The translations under genes were made by a program, and so were the position numbers. DNA of 64,000 nucleotides from Diphasiastrum complanatum (lineage: Eukaryota > Streptophyta > Lycopodiopsida > Lycopodiales > Lycopodiaceae): positions 76,414,021-76,478,020 of the forward strand of contig CM055096.1 in assembly GCA_029204225.1 (NCBI GenBank). The letters are read 5' to 3'. The notes beneath the pieces are model-generated. The model did not search any database. It saw only the letters and a program-made list of their open reading frames with translations, and was not told the DNA's origin. Positions 22,897 through 32,593 of the stretch are shown here, piece by piece. Position 1 is the first letter of the stretch, and each line of letters starts with the position of its first letter.

Positions 22897-23275
22897 TCGG
22901 TAGAATCTATGATGTCTGATTTGTTCAACTGTAGGGGACCTTACCTCGTATGGATAATCGTCTGGGATTTCAGGATCTGTATGTTAGTCCATTGGGTACT
23001 GGGGTACGAGTTTCTAGTATTTATGGTTTTTTAGGCTTTTAATATTTTTGGAATTTTCTGAATTTTTCTTTGGAAGTCAAGGGAAAACTCAGTATGAAAA
23101 GAGCTTTCTATTGGTATGGGTGTTGTTTTTTGGAAGAAAAAAAAAAATTGGTGTTCATGTCTTTTTTTTTTTTTTTTCAGTCTCAAAGGTGTTGGGAAGA
23201 TGGTGGTTCGGTCGAAATGGAAATCAGAGGTGTTGATCAAAAGTTATGGTCCGATCGAGATGGGTGTTAATTGCT

Positions 23276-24041
23276 CCGATCGAGCTTTGACCCGATTGCT
23301 TCGGTTGAGATCTGATCAAATCCCTTCGCCGCAAGATTTGATCATTGCCTTCGGCTCCGGTTGAGATTTGAACGGGCCCTTCGGCTCCGGTCGAGATCAC
23401 TTTGGCTCCGATCGAGATTTCAGCGTGCACTTCGGCTCCGATCGAGATCTGAGCGGGCACTTTGGCTCTGGTCAAGATCTGAGCGGGCACTTCGGCTCCG
23501 GTCAAGATTTCAGCGGACACTTCAACTCCGGTTGAGATTTCAACGGACAATTCGGCTCCGGTCAAGATTTCAGCGAGCACTTCGGTCGAGACTCTAGCGA
23601 GCGCTCCGGTCGAGATTCCAAAGAAGCGCTTCGGTTGAGATTCCAGAAAAATGCTTCGGTTGAGATTCCAGAAAAATGCTTCGGTCGAGATTTCAGAAAA
23701 CCGCTTCAGTCTAGATTCCAGAAAAATGCTTCGGTCGAGATTCCAGCTAAACGCTTCAGTCGTGATTCCAGAAAAATGCTTTGGTTGAGATTTAAGATGA
23801 ACCTCTGGTTGAGAGTTTATTGAGGTCGTCGGTTGAGATTTTACTGAGGTCTCCGGTTGAGAGTGAGGTGAGGCCTTCGGTTGAGATGTAAGCTGGGCCT
23901 CCGGTTGAGATGTACCACAGACCTCTGGTTGAGATTCAACATAGGGGCTCCGGTTGAGATGTAACACAGGCCTCCGGTTGAGATTCAACACAGGGGCTCC
24001 GGTTGAGATGTAACACAGGGGCTCCGGTTGAGATGTAACAT
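23276..24041. repeat. Minisatellite in the G1 leader (30-bp then 24-25-bp units)
   Basis: About 30 tandem units share the core GGTTGAGATT / GGTCGAGATT. Near 23390-23590 units are 30 bp with GGCTCCGGTC and CACTTC; from about 23590 they shorten to 25 bp (ending AAAAATGCTTC); near 23820-24041 they are 24-25 bp (GATGTAACACAGG). A 255-codon minus-strand ORF crosses it, but the unit lengths are not multiples of three throughout, so coding is unlikely. Confidence 0.92.
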
Positions 24042-24237
24042 GTAGTTAACACACAATCGTAGAGTTAGGATGATATTGTCCAAGAACGGCCCTGTAATGA
24101 TGCTATTCAAGAACGTGTCAGACTGTAAGTGTCAGACTACAAATGATGGCAGATCCAGATATGGATGATGTTGTTTATGGAGCGGATCATGGAAGAACGT
24201 TGGAACAGGGATGGAGTAGAGATGTGCATGTGTTCAA

Positions 24238-24253
24238 GCGGCAACTGGTGCCA
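24238..24253 (-). other. Candidate Gypsy primer-binding site of G1
   Basis: The minus strand reads TGGCACCAGTTGCCGC at the point where Copia homology stops. Plant Gypsy elements often have TGGCGCC...TTGCCG here. No LTR lies beside it, since Copia sequence abuts, so G1 lost its 5' LTR. Confidence 0.45.
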
Positions 24254-24264
24254 AATATTGACAG

Positions 24265-25912
24265 ATCCCCTGCTCCTAAAAAATTGCTAGTTTTCTAAAA
24301 GTTCTTTTTCTTACTTCTTCTACCTATCAGCAGAGACGGGGGGCCTTGCTCGGGCAGAAGGGACGGGTTCTTGTTGTAGTATTATGTCCTACCTGTCAGA
24401 GGACATCCGGATGGGTCACTCTTGAGTTGAATGCACATGCATAATCAACCAAAATGCAAGCCAATGCATTCAACAAATGATCTACGTTACTACTCAGTTG
24501 AACAACGATGGATTCCTATTTCTACTTTGCTGCAAAATGAACTAAAATCAGATCCTACACTACTTTACTTGCATAAATTGACAAAACAAGAAACAAAAAC
24601 TAATATACAGTATGTTGGAAGTCCAAGAATCAAGAAACCAACCAGTCTTTTGATTCTTGGACATCCCAAGAACTCGTTCTAAGGTGAGAGGTGCTCTTGA
24701 GTTGCTATGTCTGAGTATCTTGGGTATTCATCAGAATCAGCCAATATTAGATGAAGTCCAGAATGATTGAGGTGTATACCTCTCAAGAACTGTCCGAGTC
24801 CATGAGAATCTACGGACGTTTGGTTGACCATGATGTGATGATGCTTCTTCTTGAATTTCTCCAGATCTGTTCAAGCTAGCTTGGTCTGGTCCGATGACAG
24901 ATGCTGTCAGCTGCTCGGCTTCTGTAGCTGTAGCTGCAAGTTCTGTAGAAGGAACATCAACGTTGGAAGAATCCATGTTGTGTACAATAGGATGAAATGA
25001 CATGGCATCACTTATCGATGGTTATTTAAAATCATAGTATGTATGTTCTTGAGATATTACATCCCTAGAGGCAAATACTACATTGGTGGATGGATCACAA
25101 ACTTTATAAGCTTTATGTTCATCAGGATAGCCAATGAAAATACATTTATTTGTCCTATGATCTAGCTACTTCCTAAGCTGTTTAGGAATGTGAACGAAAC
25201 ATATACAACCAAAGATTTTTAAATGGCTGACACTAGGCTTGTGCCCATGCCAAACTTCATAAGGAGTTTTATTGTTGACGGATTTGGTGCTGGATCTGTT
25301 CTGCATGTAACAGGTTGTGGCAGTAACTTCTACCCAGAACTTCACAAGTAGGTGTGCTTGATTTAGCATGGATCTGGCTGGGTTGAGAAGAGTTTGATTC
25401 TTTCTTTCTGCAATCTCGTTTTGTTGAGATGAATAGGAAGTGGTGAACTGTCTTCTAATACCATGTTCAGCCATGTAGTCGAACATCTGATGAGAGATGT
25501 ATTCACCTCCACCATCAGTTCGGAGTGCCTTTAATTTTGTAGACGTTTGTGTCTCAACCATGGCCTTGAATCTCTCGAAGCATTCAAAGGCTTCAGATTT
25601 GTGCTTAATGAACATAATTGTAGACCATCTAGAATAATCATCTATGAAAGTGATAGAATAGATTGCATCTCCTAAGGACGGAGTTGGCATTGGACCACAA
25701 AGATCACTATGTACAAGATCCAATACATGCTTTGTTTTGATGCAATGTGATTTTGGAAACTTGGTTCTAGAGTGCTTTCCATAGATGCATGATTCACAAA
25801 AGAAAGATTTCCTATCTAATGAAGAAGGGAAATTCAGTCCATCAACTAAATTATTACAACGCATATAAGAAAGTGATCTTGTCTTCACGTGTCCAGATCG
25901 ACTATGCCACAA
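24265..25912 (-). pseudogene. Copia F1 integrase and integrase-RT linker
   Basis: From 25912 the minus strand has HSDLCGPM, FIDDYSRW, LRTDGGGEYIS, AERKNQTLL, NKTPYEVWHG and CICFVHIP. After a stop near 25166 it continues with CIFIGYPDEHKAYKV and a Pro/Ser/Thr-rich linker from 25003. The two catalytic Asp of the core (HSD, RTD) are kept. RT is lost: the linker runs into the Gypsy fragment at about 24260. Confidence 0.85.
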
Positions 25913-25999
25913 AACAGTCGTTTACATTTTCATTAGAGATACTAGCTAATGCAACTGACTTAGAGAGTACATAAAGATTTCCGACTCCAGTGCATGTAG

Positions 26000-27188
26000 T
26001 CAGAGTAGTATCTTCCTCGAGTATTGTACATTGCTCAGTGTAGCCCTCATCGATTATCTTAGAGACTGATAACAGGTTCTTTGATAACTAAGGAACATGA
26101 AGGACGTTAGGAACGCAAATAGATAGATCGTTGTTGAAGGTGAACTTCACTGTTCCTTTGCCTTCCACACGTATGGTGCTTGAATCTCCGAGGTAGATGA
26201 ATTGATCTATGTTGTAAGCTGCATATTCGGTAAACCATTCCTTGTGAGAGGTCATGTGTTGGGTAGCGTCATTGTCCAGGTACTAGCTATCACAGTTTTT
26301 GTTGCTATTGTTGTAAGCCATTAACAAGTGTATATCTTGATCCTTGAATTTTGCCGCGTTGGAGGAGTCTGGCTACTGTTGTTGTTGCTTCTTTGCCTCG
26401 TTGTAGATCCGGATACGACACTCCTTGATGTCATGATTGGCTCTCTTGCAATATCTACAGAAAAGCTTCTTGCGTGATCCACCATGCTCACCTTGAGTGT
26501 GAGGCTTCTGTTGTTGTTGTTGCACTTGATTCTTGCCTTTGGAATAGTCTTTCTTCTTGGTGTATAGAGCCATGGACTTGTCTTTGATGGACAGGTTGCT
26601 AGTGTTTCTCTGCATTTCTTTTTGAAGAAGGTGACCAATCACCTTTTGAAGAGTGAGGTCGGGTTGTGTGGAGATCATCACCACAAAGTGTTCATAAGAC
26701 TTTGGAAGAGAAGAAAGCAAGGTCATAACAACATCATCATCTTGAATAGAACATCCTAAAGCTGATAACTGATCCAATAAAGATTTGAAGCTGTTGATGT
26801 GAGAAGTGATGGCAGTAGAATTAGACATGCTAAGAGTAAAGAACTTCCTTCTAAGATGTAATCTAGTCATTACATCATGAGTCTCATAGAGATTTGATAA
26901 CAAATCTAATGCATCCTTAGAGATTTTGCATGTGGTAATGTGGGATATTTGGGAGTCGGCCAGATTGAGTGTGATACATGCTAAGGCCTTCTGATTTTTT
27001 ATCTTCCATGTCTTTGCTTGATCACCATCTTCTGGTTTCAGGTCAGCACCTTCTACTACATCCCAAAGATCTTTATCTATCAACAACATCCGGAGTTTTA
27101 ACTTCTAGATGTAGAAGTTAGAACCATTAAACTTGTCAATGATTCTAGCCTCGTTGGATGATGACGAAGAGCTACCAAGATGAGACAT
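26000..27188 (-). pseudogene. Copia F1 gag and protease region
   Basis: Gag starts at 27188 (MSHLGSSSS...) and reads GSNFYI, then a TAG stop at 27107-27105 where the related copies at 37.9 and 54.6 kb have Trp. It reopens at 27089 (MLLIDKDLWDVVEG). UBN2-type motifs follow (LHLRRKFFTLSM, DDDVVMTLLSSLPKSYE), then the CCHC knuckle CRYCKRANHDIKEC (about 26465-26420). In the protease DSGA is replaced by DNDA (LDNDATQHM, near 26260), with a stop just before it. The copy is defective in gag and protease. Confidence 0.85.
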
Positions 27189-27241
27189 ACTAATAGTAAT
27201 ACAAATAGAACACACTTAATCTTTTGGTTTATATGAGCTAT

Positions 27242-27980
27242 GCTTTGATACCAATTTGATGGGACAAGGGAGATAGAAGAACGTGAACGAAGAAGAGAGC
27301 ATGAATTTTGCGAAATAGCTCTCCCGTTACAATTAGCTGCTAGATGCAAAAACAATCTAATAGAGAGCTTATGCTAAGTATACTCACAGCTTAAAGTGTT
27401 CTATTTGCCCAACAGGATCTTAAAAATTAATTCATACTCACAAGAACGAGAGTACAGTCCACCGAAGAGATTAGAAATGGTGTGTGTGGTATTACTGAAA
27501 AAAGATTCAATGAGAAGTTTGGTTTTGAAATAGATGAAAGAGCAGAATGATATCGCGAGTTCCTCAGACGTTAAAGACAGCCATCGTCTGATCATAAGTT
27601 GAGGAGTTGTAGACGTTTGTGTTCTGATTAGAGTGAGTAAACAAGCGCAAAACAACGATAGAGCATTCAAATCAAAATAAGCATTCATCTACGTTATACA
27701 CTAATAAAAGCATATTGCTGCTATATTACACTAAAGCACAACAATGGCAGTTACAAAAATAGAATGACGGCGTAACTGGGAGGCTCAAAAATATGTCTTG
27801 AGCGTCTCATGTAATTTGTGTTGGGATGATCTATTTATAGATTGCATCCATGTATTAACTACAATAAATGATTGTCAACTTATTAGATAAGTCGTTGTAC
27901 TTGGAAGTATATGGCTTTTGTGACAATTGTACATAATGTATACTGTCACCCCGTAGGGAATGTTGACATGGACGAGGGCT
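27242..27980 (-). mobile_element. F1 primer-binding site and truncated 5' LTR
   Basis: PBS TGGTATCAAAGC (minus strand, 27253-27242), then the LTR from 27257 (TGATGGGACAAGGGAG). Homology to the F2 LTR runs to about 27980 (GGACGAGGGC) and then stops, so the outer ~0.5 kb of the LTR is missing. Confidence 0.85.
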
Positions 27981-29576
27981 TTTTAGAGAAGTTTTAAAGT
28001 GGGCTTTTTGTTTTAAATCCTTTTGAAAAAAGATTTGTGGAATGGTTAGAGTAAGTCTTCCTCTACATTCACAAACATTTTTTTGCAAAAAAATTGATTC
28101 TAGCTATGTGTTTTGATCAAAAATGGTGTTTTTTTTTGCATAAATGAAGTGTTTAAGCTTTTGATTTTCATTTTGAAGTTCTATTTTTCAGACCTGTAAA
28201 TCTGAAAATCAGATATGAAAAGTGAAGTTTTCATAAAAACTTCATTAGTTACACCTTTCTACCTACTAGTTTCATGAAAATGACAATGTAGGAAGGAAAA
28301 GGCAGTGTAACTTTATGCATAAAAAAGGTTTTGAATTTGCCTTTGATGAACATAGCCCCCTCTCCAACTTGAGATGTTGATGAAGATCTACCTCTTGCTT
28401 GAAGCCTATATTCTTCATTGATAAAGATCTCTTGAAAATCAATCAAACTTGGCAAAGTTCTTTGAATAACATGAGGTGAGCCTATCATTGGCTTCTAGCA
28501 TGACTCCACTTGATGTAGCCATGTAGCAATGACCTCATCCTCTCTTTAAACTTGTTTCAATGCACAAAGCACTCCTTTGAACAACAACAAATATTTTCAA
28601 AAGGAAATCACAAAGATATGAAACTTCACAATTCTCTTCTAGCACTTATACCAAGCAAATCAACACATAGAATCATGAAATCTTGATCAACCTATGATCT
28701 ATCCTCAATCCAATGACTCTTTCCACTTTCTAACATTGAAACACACTCAAATGAAGTCCAGAAATCTCACTATCTAGAGATTCAATCAAGATTAGGGTTT
28801 TGACAAAATCACAAAAAATTGATATGCAATCTTGGATTCAATTTTGGATATCAAAAGTTTGATATCAATTCATCAGTCATCATTCTCCACAGTATTTTGG
28901 ATATCAATTTTGGAATCAATATTGTGGAGAATGATGACTGATGAATTCATCGGATTTGCAAATCTTTCGCGAAGGCGAATCAAGCACGACTCTCTTCGTC
29001 TCGGATGGAGTTCAGATGAAATCATTGGACACTGCCAGCTGAATCACTCCTACAGTCCTCTAGAGTGTAGTCAGTCACTACTGATCTATGTTCATAAAAT
29101 TAATACAACATTCAACATAGTTTTATCCAAAGTGCGGAATTCAAAATGAACAAGAAGAAACTCAGACACGCGATTAACAGCAGAAACATTTGCATTCGAG
29201 ATCAGACACAACACAAATTGATATGTGTGAGAAGGCTACAATATCATCTATTGATTTTTTTTCTCTGATTCTTTAAGCACTATGTGCATATCCACGGTTC
29301 TCTCATGAGTAATCGTCTCACTTTACTAGCAGACAGTTGGATCTTCTGATCCTAGACAGAATTGTCTTTGCACACAAGTGGACAAGTATTCTGTATTTTT
29401 TGTCTTGATTGCTTACTAGCATTAGACTATTTCGCTATTACACTATGTGTATTCTGTTAATCTATTTGTCAAGTATCATCTAGTAAGCATGGTCGCTCTA
29501 TGTAAATCTAAGATTAGAGTGATTAAGCAACTAGTCAGGGAGTTACAAGAGTGGCAGAGTAGCCACGACCTAGGAA
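27981..29576. other. Unassigned non-coding stretch with a hairpin
   Basis: I recognise no coding sequence. The notable feature is the inverted repeat at 28867-28947. TTTCGCGAA occurs near 28967, as in the U3 regions of several LTRs in this window. Confidence 0.5.
28867..28947. repeat. Perfect 25-bp inverted repeat with 31-nt loop
   Basis: Left arm 28867-28891 begins AATTCATCAGTCATCATT; right arm 28923-28947 is its exact reverse complement. The loop is AT-rich and repeats GGATATCAA found just upstream. A transcript would form a stable hairpin. Confidence 0.95.
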
Positions 29577-29739
29577 GTGTCTGCTGACGTCATGCCATCA
29601 GATCAGATCTTTGTACTTTTGGGTACTTGCATGATCTTAGTTGGTACTCTTTGGAACGTGAGGGCAAAACGGGTTTTGTTTTGCTCGTATGTCTTTCTCT
29701 CGTACTGGACCGCAAAGGAATCTCGTTTGTGGATCTTTC

Positions 29740-29880
29740 GTGTTCGCGAACCGTTCGTCTTTGTCTCCTTTGACTTTGGTGTTCGCGAATCGTTCGTCTT
29801 TGTCTCCTTTGACTTTCGTGTTTGCAAACCGTTCATCTTCGTTTCCTTTGACTTTCATGTTCACGAAACTTTTCGTGCTT
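29740..29880. repeat. 39-bp tandem repeat with TTCGCGAA palindrome
   Basis: Units start at 29740, 29779, 29818 and 29857 (partial). Each opens GTGTTCGCGAACCG and continues TTTGTCTCCTTTGACTTT. It lies next to the E8 Pol fragment in the place where that element's 3' LTR U3 would be. Confidence 0.92.
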
Positions 29881-30043
29881 CATGTCTCCAGATCTTTGAG
29901 TTCGTGAATGTCTTCGTCGGGCTGAGGGCTGAAAGCTAGCAAGGCTTTGTAATTAGAAACGTTTTGTTTCTTCAGCTCTCTCTCAAAGCATGAAAGCTTT
30001 ACAATTCCGAGACTACTCATTTGTCTCTCAAAGAGTCCTTTGT

Positions 30044-31354
30044 CTAGGGCTTAGTGAAGATGTCAGCAACCATGTCTCTCATTCCGATGAAGGTGGCGTG
30101 CATCATCTTCTTCTCAATTAGATCCCTGATCAAGTGGTACTTGATCGCAATGTGCTTCATTCTAGAATGGAACATGGGATCTTTCATCAAGTGTATTGCA
30201 GAGGTGTTGTCCATCTGCAAGACTAGGGGCTCGTTCCTTGTTTCACCCAATTCGTCCAGGAACTGCCTTAGCCAGATTATTTCGTTGGCCATCTTTGCTG
30301 CTGCTACGTACTCTGTCTCGCAGGATGATTAGGCTACAACGGTCTACTTCTTGCTGACCCTAAGAACTGCTGCTCCTGATGCAATGGTACATCCTCCTGA
30401 GATGCTTTTACAGTCGTCCTTGAGAGATGCCCAACTAGCATCGTTGTAGGAAAGTATCCCGAAACCTGCACCATGACAATAACACAAGCCATAATCCCTC
30501 GTTAATTGAAGATATTGCAAAATTCATTTTGCAATCTTCCAATGTGTCGAGCTTGGATTCGTGCAGAATTGGCTCATCTTGAATACTGCATAAGCAATAT
30601 CAGGATGTGTATTGTCAGCAAGGTACATCAGTGATCCTATCAGCTTTTTGTAAGGTGTGAGCTGCATCTGTTCTCTCTCTTCCTCAGTCTTTGGACAATC
30701 ATCATTCGTCAGCACCGTCCCTGTGAGCATTGGAGTGTTCGCTCCTTTGCAGTTCAGCATCCCAAAGTCCTCTAGGATCTTCTGGGTGTATCTGGACTGG
30801 TGAAGGTATAACTTACCTCCCTTGTAGTCCCTTTCAATTTGCAAGCCTAGGTAACACCTGGCTTCTCCCAGATCCACTATCTCGAAATGTTTCGAGATGT
30901 CTGTCTTTACTTTAGCTATTAGCTGCTCACTCCTGCAAAGTATCAGAGTGTCGTCCACATACACAGCCACAATGATGATCTGCCCATCTGTAACTCTAAC
31001 ATATACATTGGAATCAACCAGAAGAGGCTTGAATCCTAACGATTTCAGGGCTTGATCTTTCTTCTTGTACCATTGTCAGGCTAATTGTTTCAGACAGTAG
31101 ATGCTTCTATGCATTCTGCATGCATAGTCGGGAAGTAAATTTGAGACATATCTTGGGGGTTGATCCATGTAGACCTCTTCGTCTAATTTGCCATGCAAGA
31201 AGGCTATCTTCTCGTCCATAATGTGGATCTTGAGGTCATAAGCTGCTGCATACGCAAATAACAGATGTAGGGAGAAGGTTTTCAATTTGAACCTCTTAAC
31301 GAGGATGCATTGGAGGGCAAAGTTTGGTGCTAGCAGCCGCAATAATTCTAGCAT
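30044..31354 (-). pseudogene. Copia E8 RT and RNase H fragment
   Basis: The minus strand from 31354 gives the RT middle (AYDLKIHIMDEKIAFLHGKL, EEVYMDQPP, CLKQLA). From 30970 come VYVDDTLILC, the RT active site, CYLGLQIERD and LIGSLMYLADNTHPDIAYAV. From 30292 the RNase H end reads LQMDNTSAIHLMKDP to MVADIFTKP. Stops near 31070, 30480 and 30330 break it. The 5' half of the element is absent. Its 3' LTR should lie left of 30040, but the LTR edges are not clear. Confidence 0.88.
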
Positions 31355-31360
31355 TAATAG

Positions 31361-31975
31361 CGTATATCTGAGTTGTTGTAGTTACAAAGCTGTTAGTTGG
31401 ATTTTGGGATGGAAAAAATGATTGGCCTCCTTTGGTGTGCACAGGTTGCCCAATTCTTTTGGTTAGAGACGTGCTCCTGGCCTTAATTGGCTAGTATGCG
31501 AAGTCGACTATGTTAGTTTGAAAAAACTGGCTCAAAGTAGGCCTATGCTATGATAACATCAACATGGAATAACGTGATAGGACTCTGGTCCTATTGTGTT
31601 GGGCTTTGGGACTGGAGTTTTGATTAAAACATAGATTCTAAAGCATTCGCATTTCACTGTAAGAGATTCTCTTCGATTTATGAAACAACATAATGAAATG
31701 CAATATGTAATGTGAATTTTAGAATTCCAAGAATCATCTAGCTTTTGAATGCAAGTTGTGCTCGAGGCTCGTTCCGAGGAGCGTCATCTCTTCAAACCTC
31801 TTTCAACAAGATGATAGTACAAGGCCTTATGTCCTTACAAATGGGCTTTCAAACAACCATCATCTACAATCTTGATCTGTATCAAAGTTTAATACCAGAT
31901 TCATGGAGATCTAATGTTCGAAAGGAAAAAACAATCACTCTTTAAAAATCGAAAAAATATAAATAAAAAAAGGAA
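31361..31975. other. Spacer between E8 and the HSP90 copy B promoter
   Basis: No gene or element features are recognised. Confidence 0.6.
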
Positions 31976-32010
31976 TTGGTCTTCCTCCCAAAAAAAAAAC
32001 GAGAATTAGT

Positions 32011-32071
32011 GCCTTCTAGAGACATCCGGAGAGGCCCTGCCCTTCACAACAATTTGATGTCTCTAGAAGGC
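32011..32071. promoter_or_regulatory. 16-bp inverted repeat of an HSE-like motif upstream of copy B
   Basis: GCCTTCTAGAGACATC at 32011-32026 is matched exactly in reverse complement at 32056-32071, with a 29-bp loop. Each arm contains TTCTAGAGACATC, a degenerate form of TTCnnGAAnnTTC. The same motif occurs twice in the copy A promoter. Confidence 0.75.
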
Positions 32072-32079
32072 TTTGGGTC

Positions 32080-32593
32080 TATAGGACAAAGTCCAAACCG
32101 GACGGGAGCATCAGGTCAGCGTCCCAAATTTACCCGCTACAAGCGGTCATCACCCTCTATGCTTAAGGATGGAGCACTGCCGCTAAAGGTGGTTACTGGT
32201 CCAGCCGGTGACTCTCGGAGCTTTCCAGAGACATCTCGAGGCAGCGGTTGCAGGGGCCCACGGGGGTGTCTCAACCGTCAGATCTTATACTCAGGCGCTC
32301 ATAGCCGTTGGATTAAGGATTGGCTTTCTCTCGGTTTAGTTCATAAGCAAAGGCTTCCTCGCCTTCGTGATCGTGAAATCGTTCGCTCGTCTCTTTTGCT
32401 CTGCTTTGCTGCTCGTTTTCATCCATCTGCTGTCAGATTTCGATCCATTTGCTCTCAGATCTAAGCCTTTCGTGTCAGAAATACGCACTGATTCTGCTAG
32501 GAATCGGCTTGGAGTGAAGAAATTGGGATTGTTTTGAGTTGATTGGGTGCATTTGGTTGCTTGCGGTGGTTGTTTTGATTTTTTTCTGTGGCA
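32080..32593 (+). promoter_or_regulatory. Promoter and 5' leader of HSP90 copy B
   Basis: Homologous to 14295-14815 on the other strand. A further HSE-like TTCCAGAGACATC is at 32223-32235. No strict TATAAA is found at the usual distance. Confidence 0.6.

Noticed and set aside
23276-24041. CRISPR-like array
   Set aside because: Units abut without distinct spacers, unit length drifts, and the DNA is a plant nuclear genome.
21277-24755. A foldback transposon or long-hairpin locus
   Set aside because: The arms are the Copia integrase-RT linker in two opposite copies, each continuing into its own element; the loop is unrelated Gypsy sequence.
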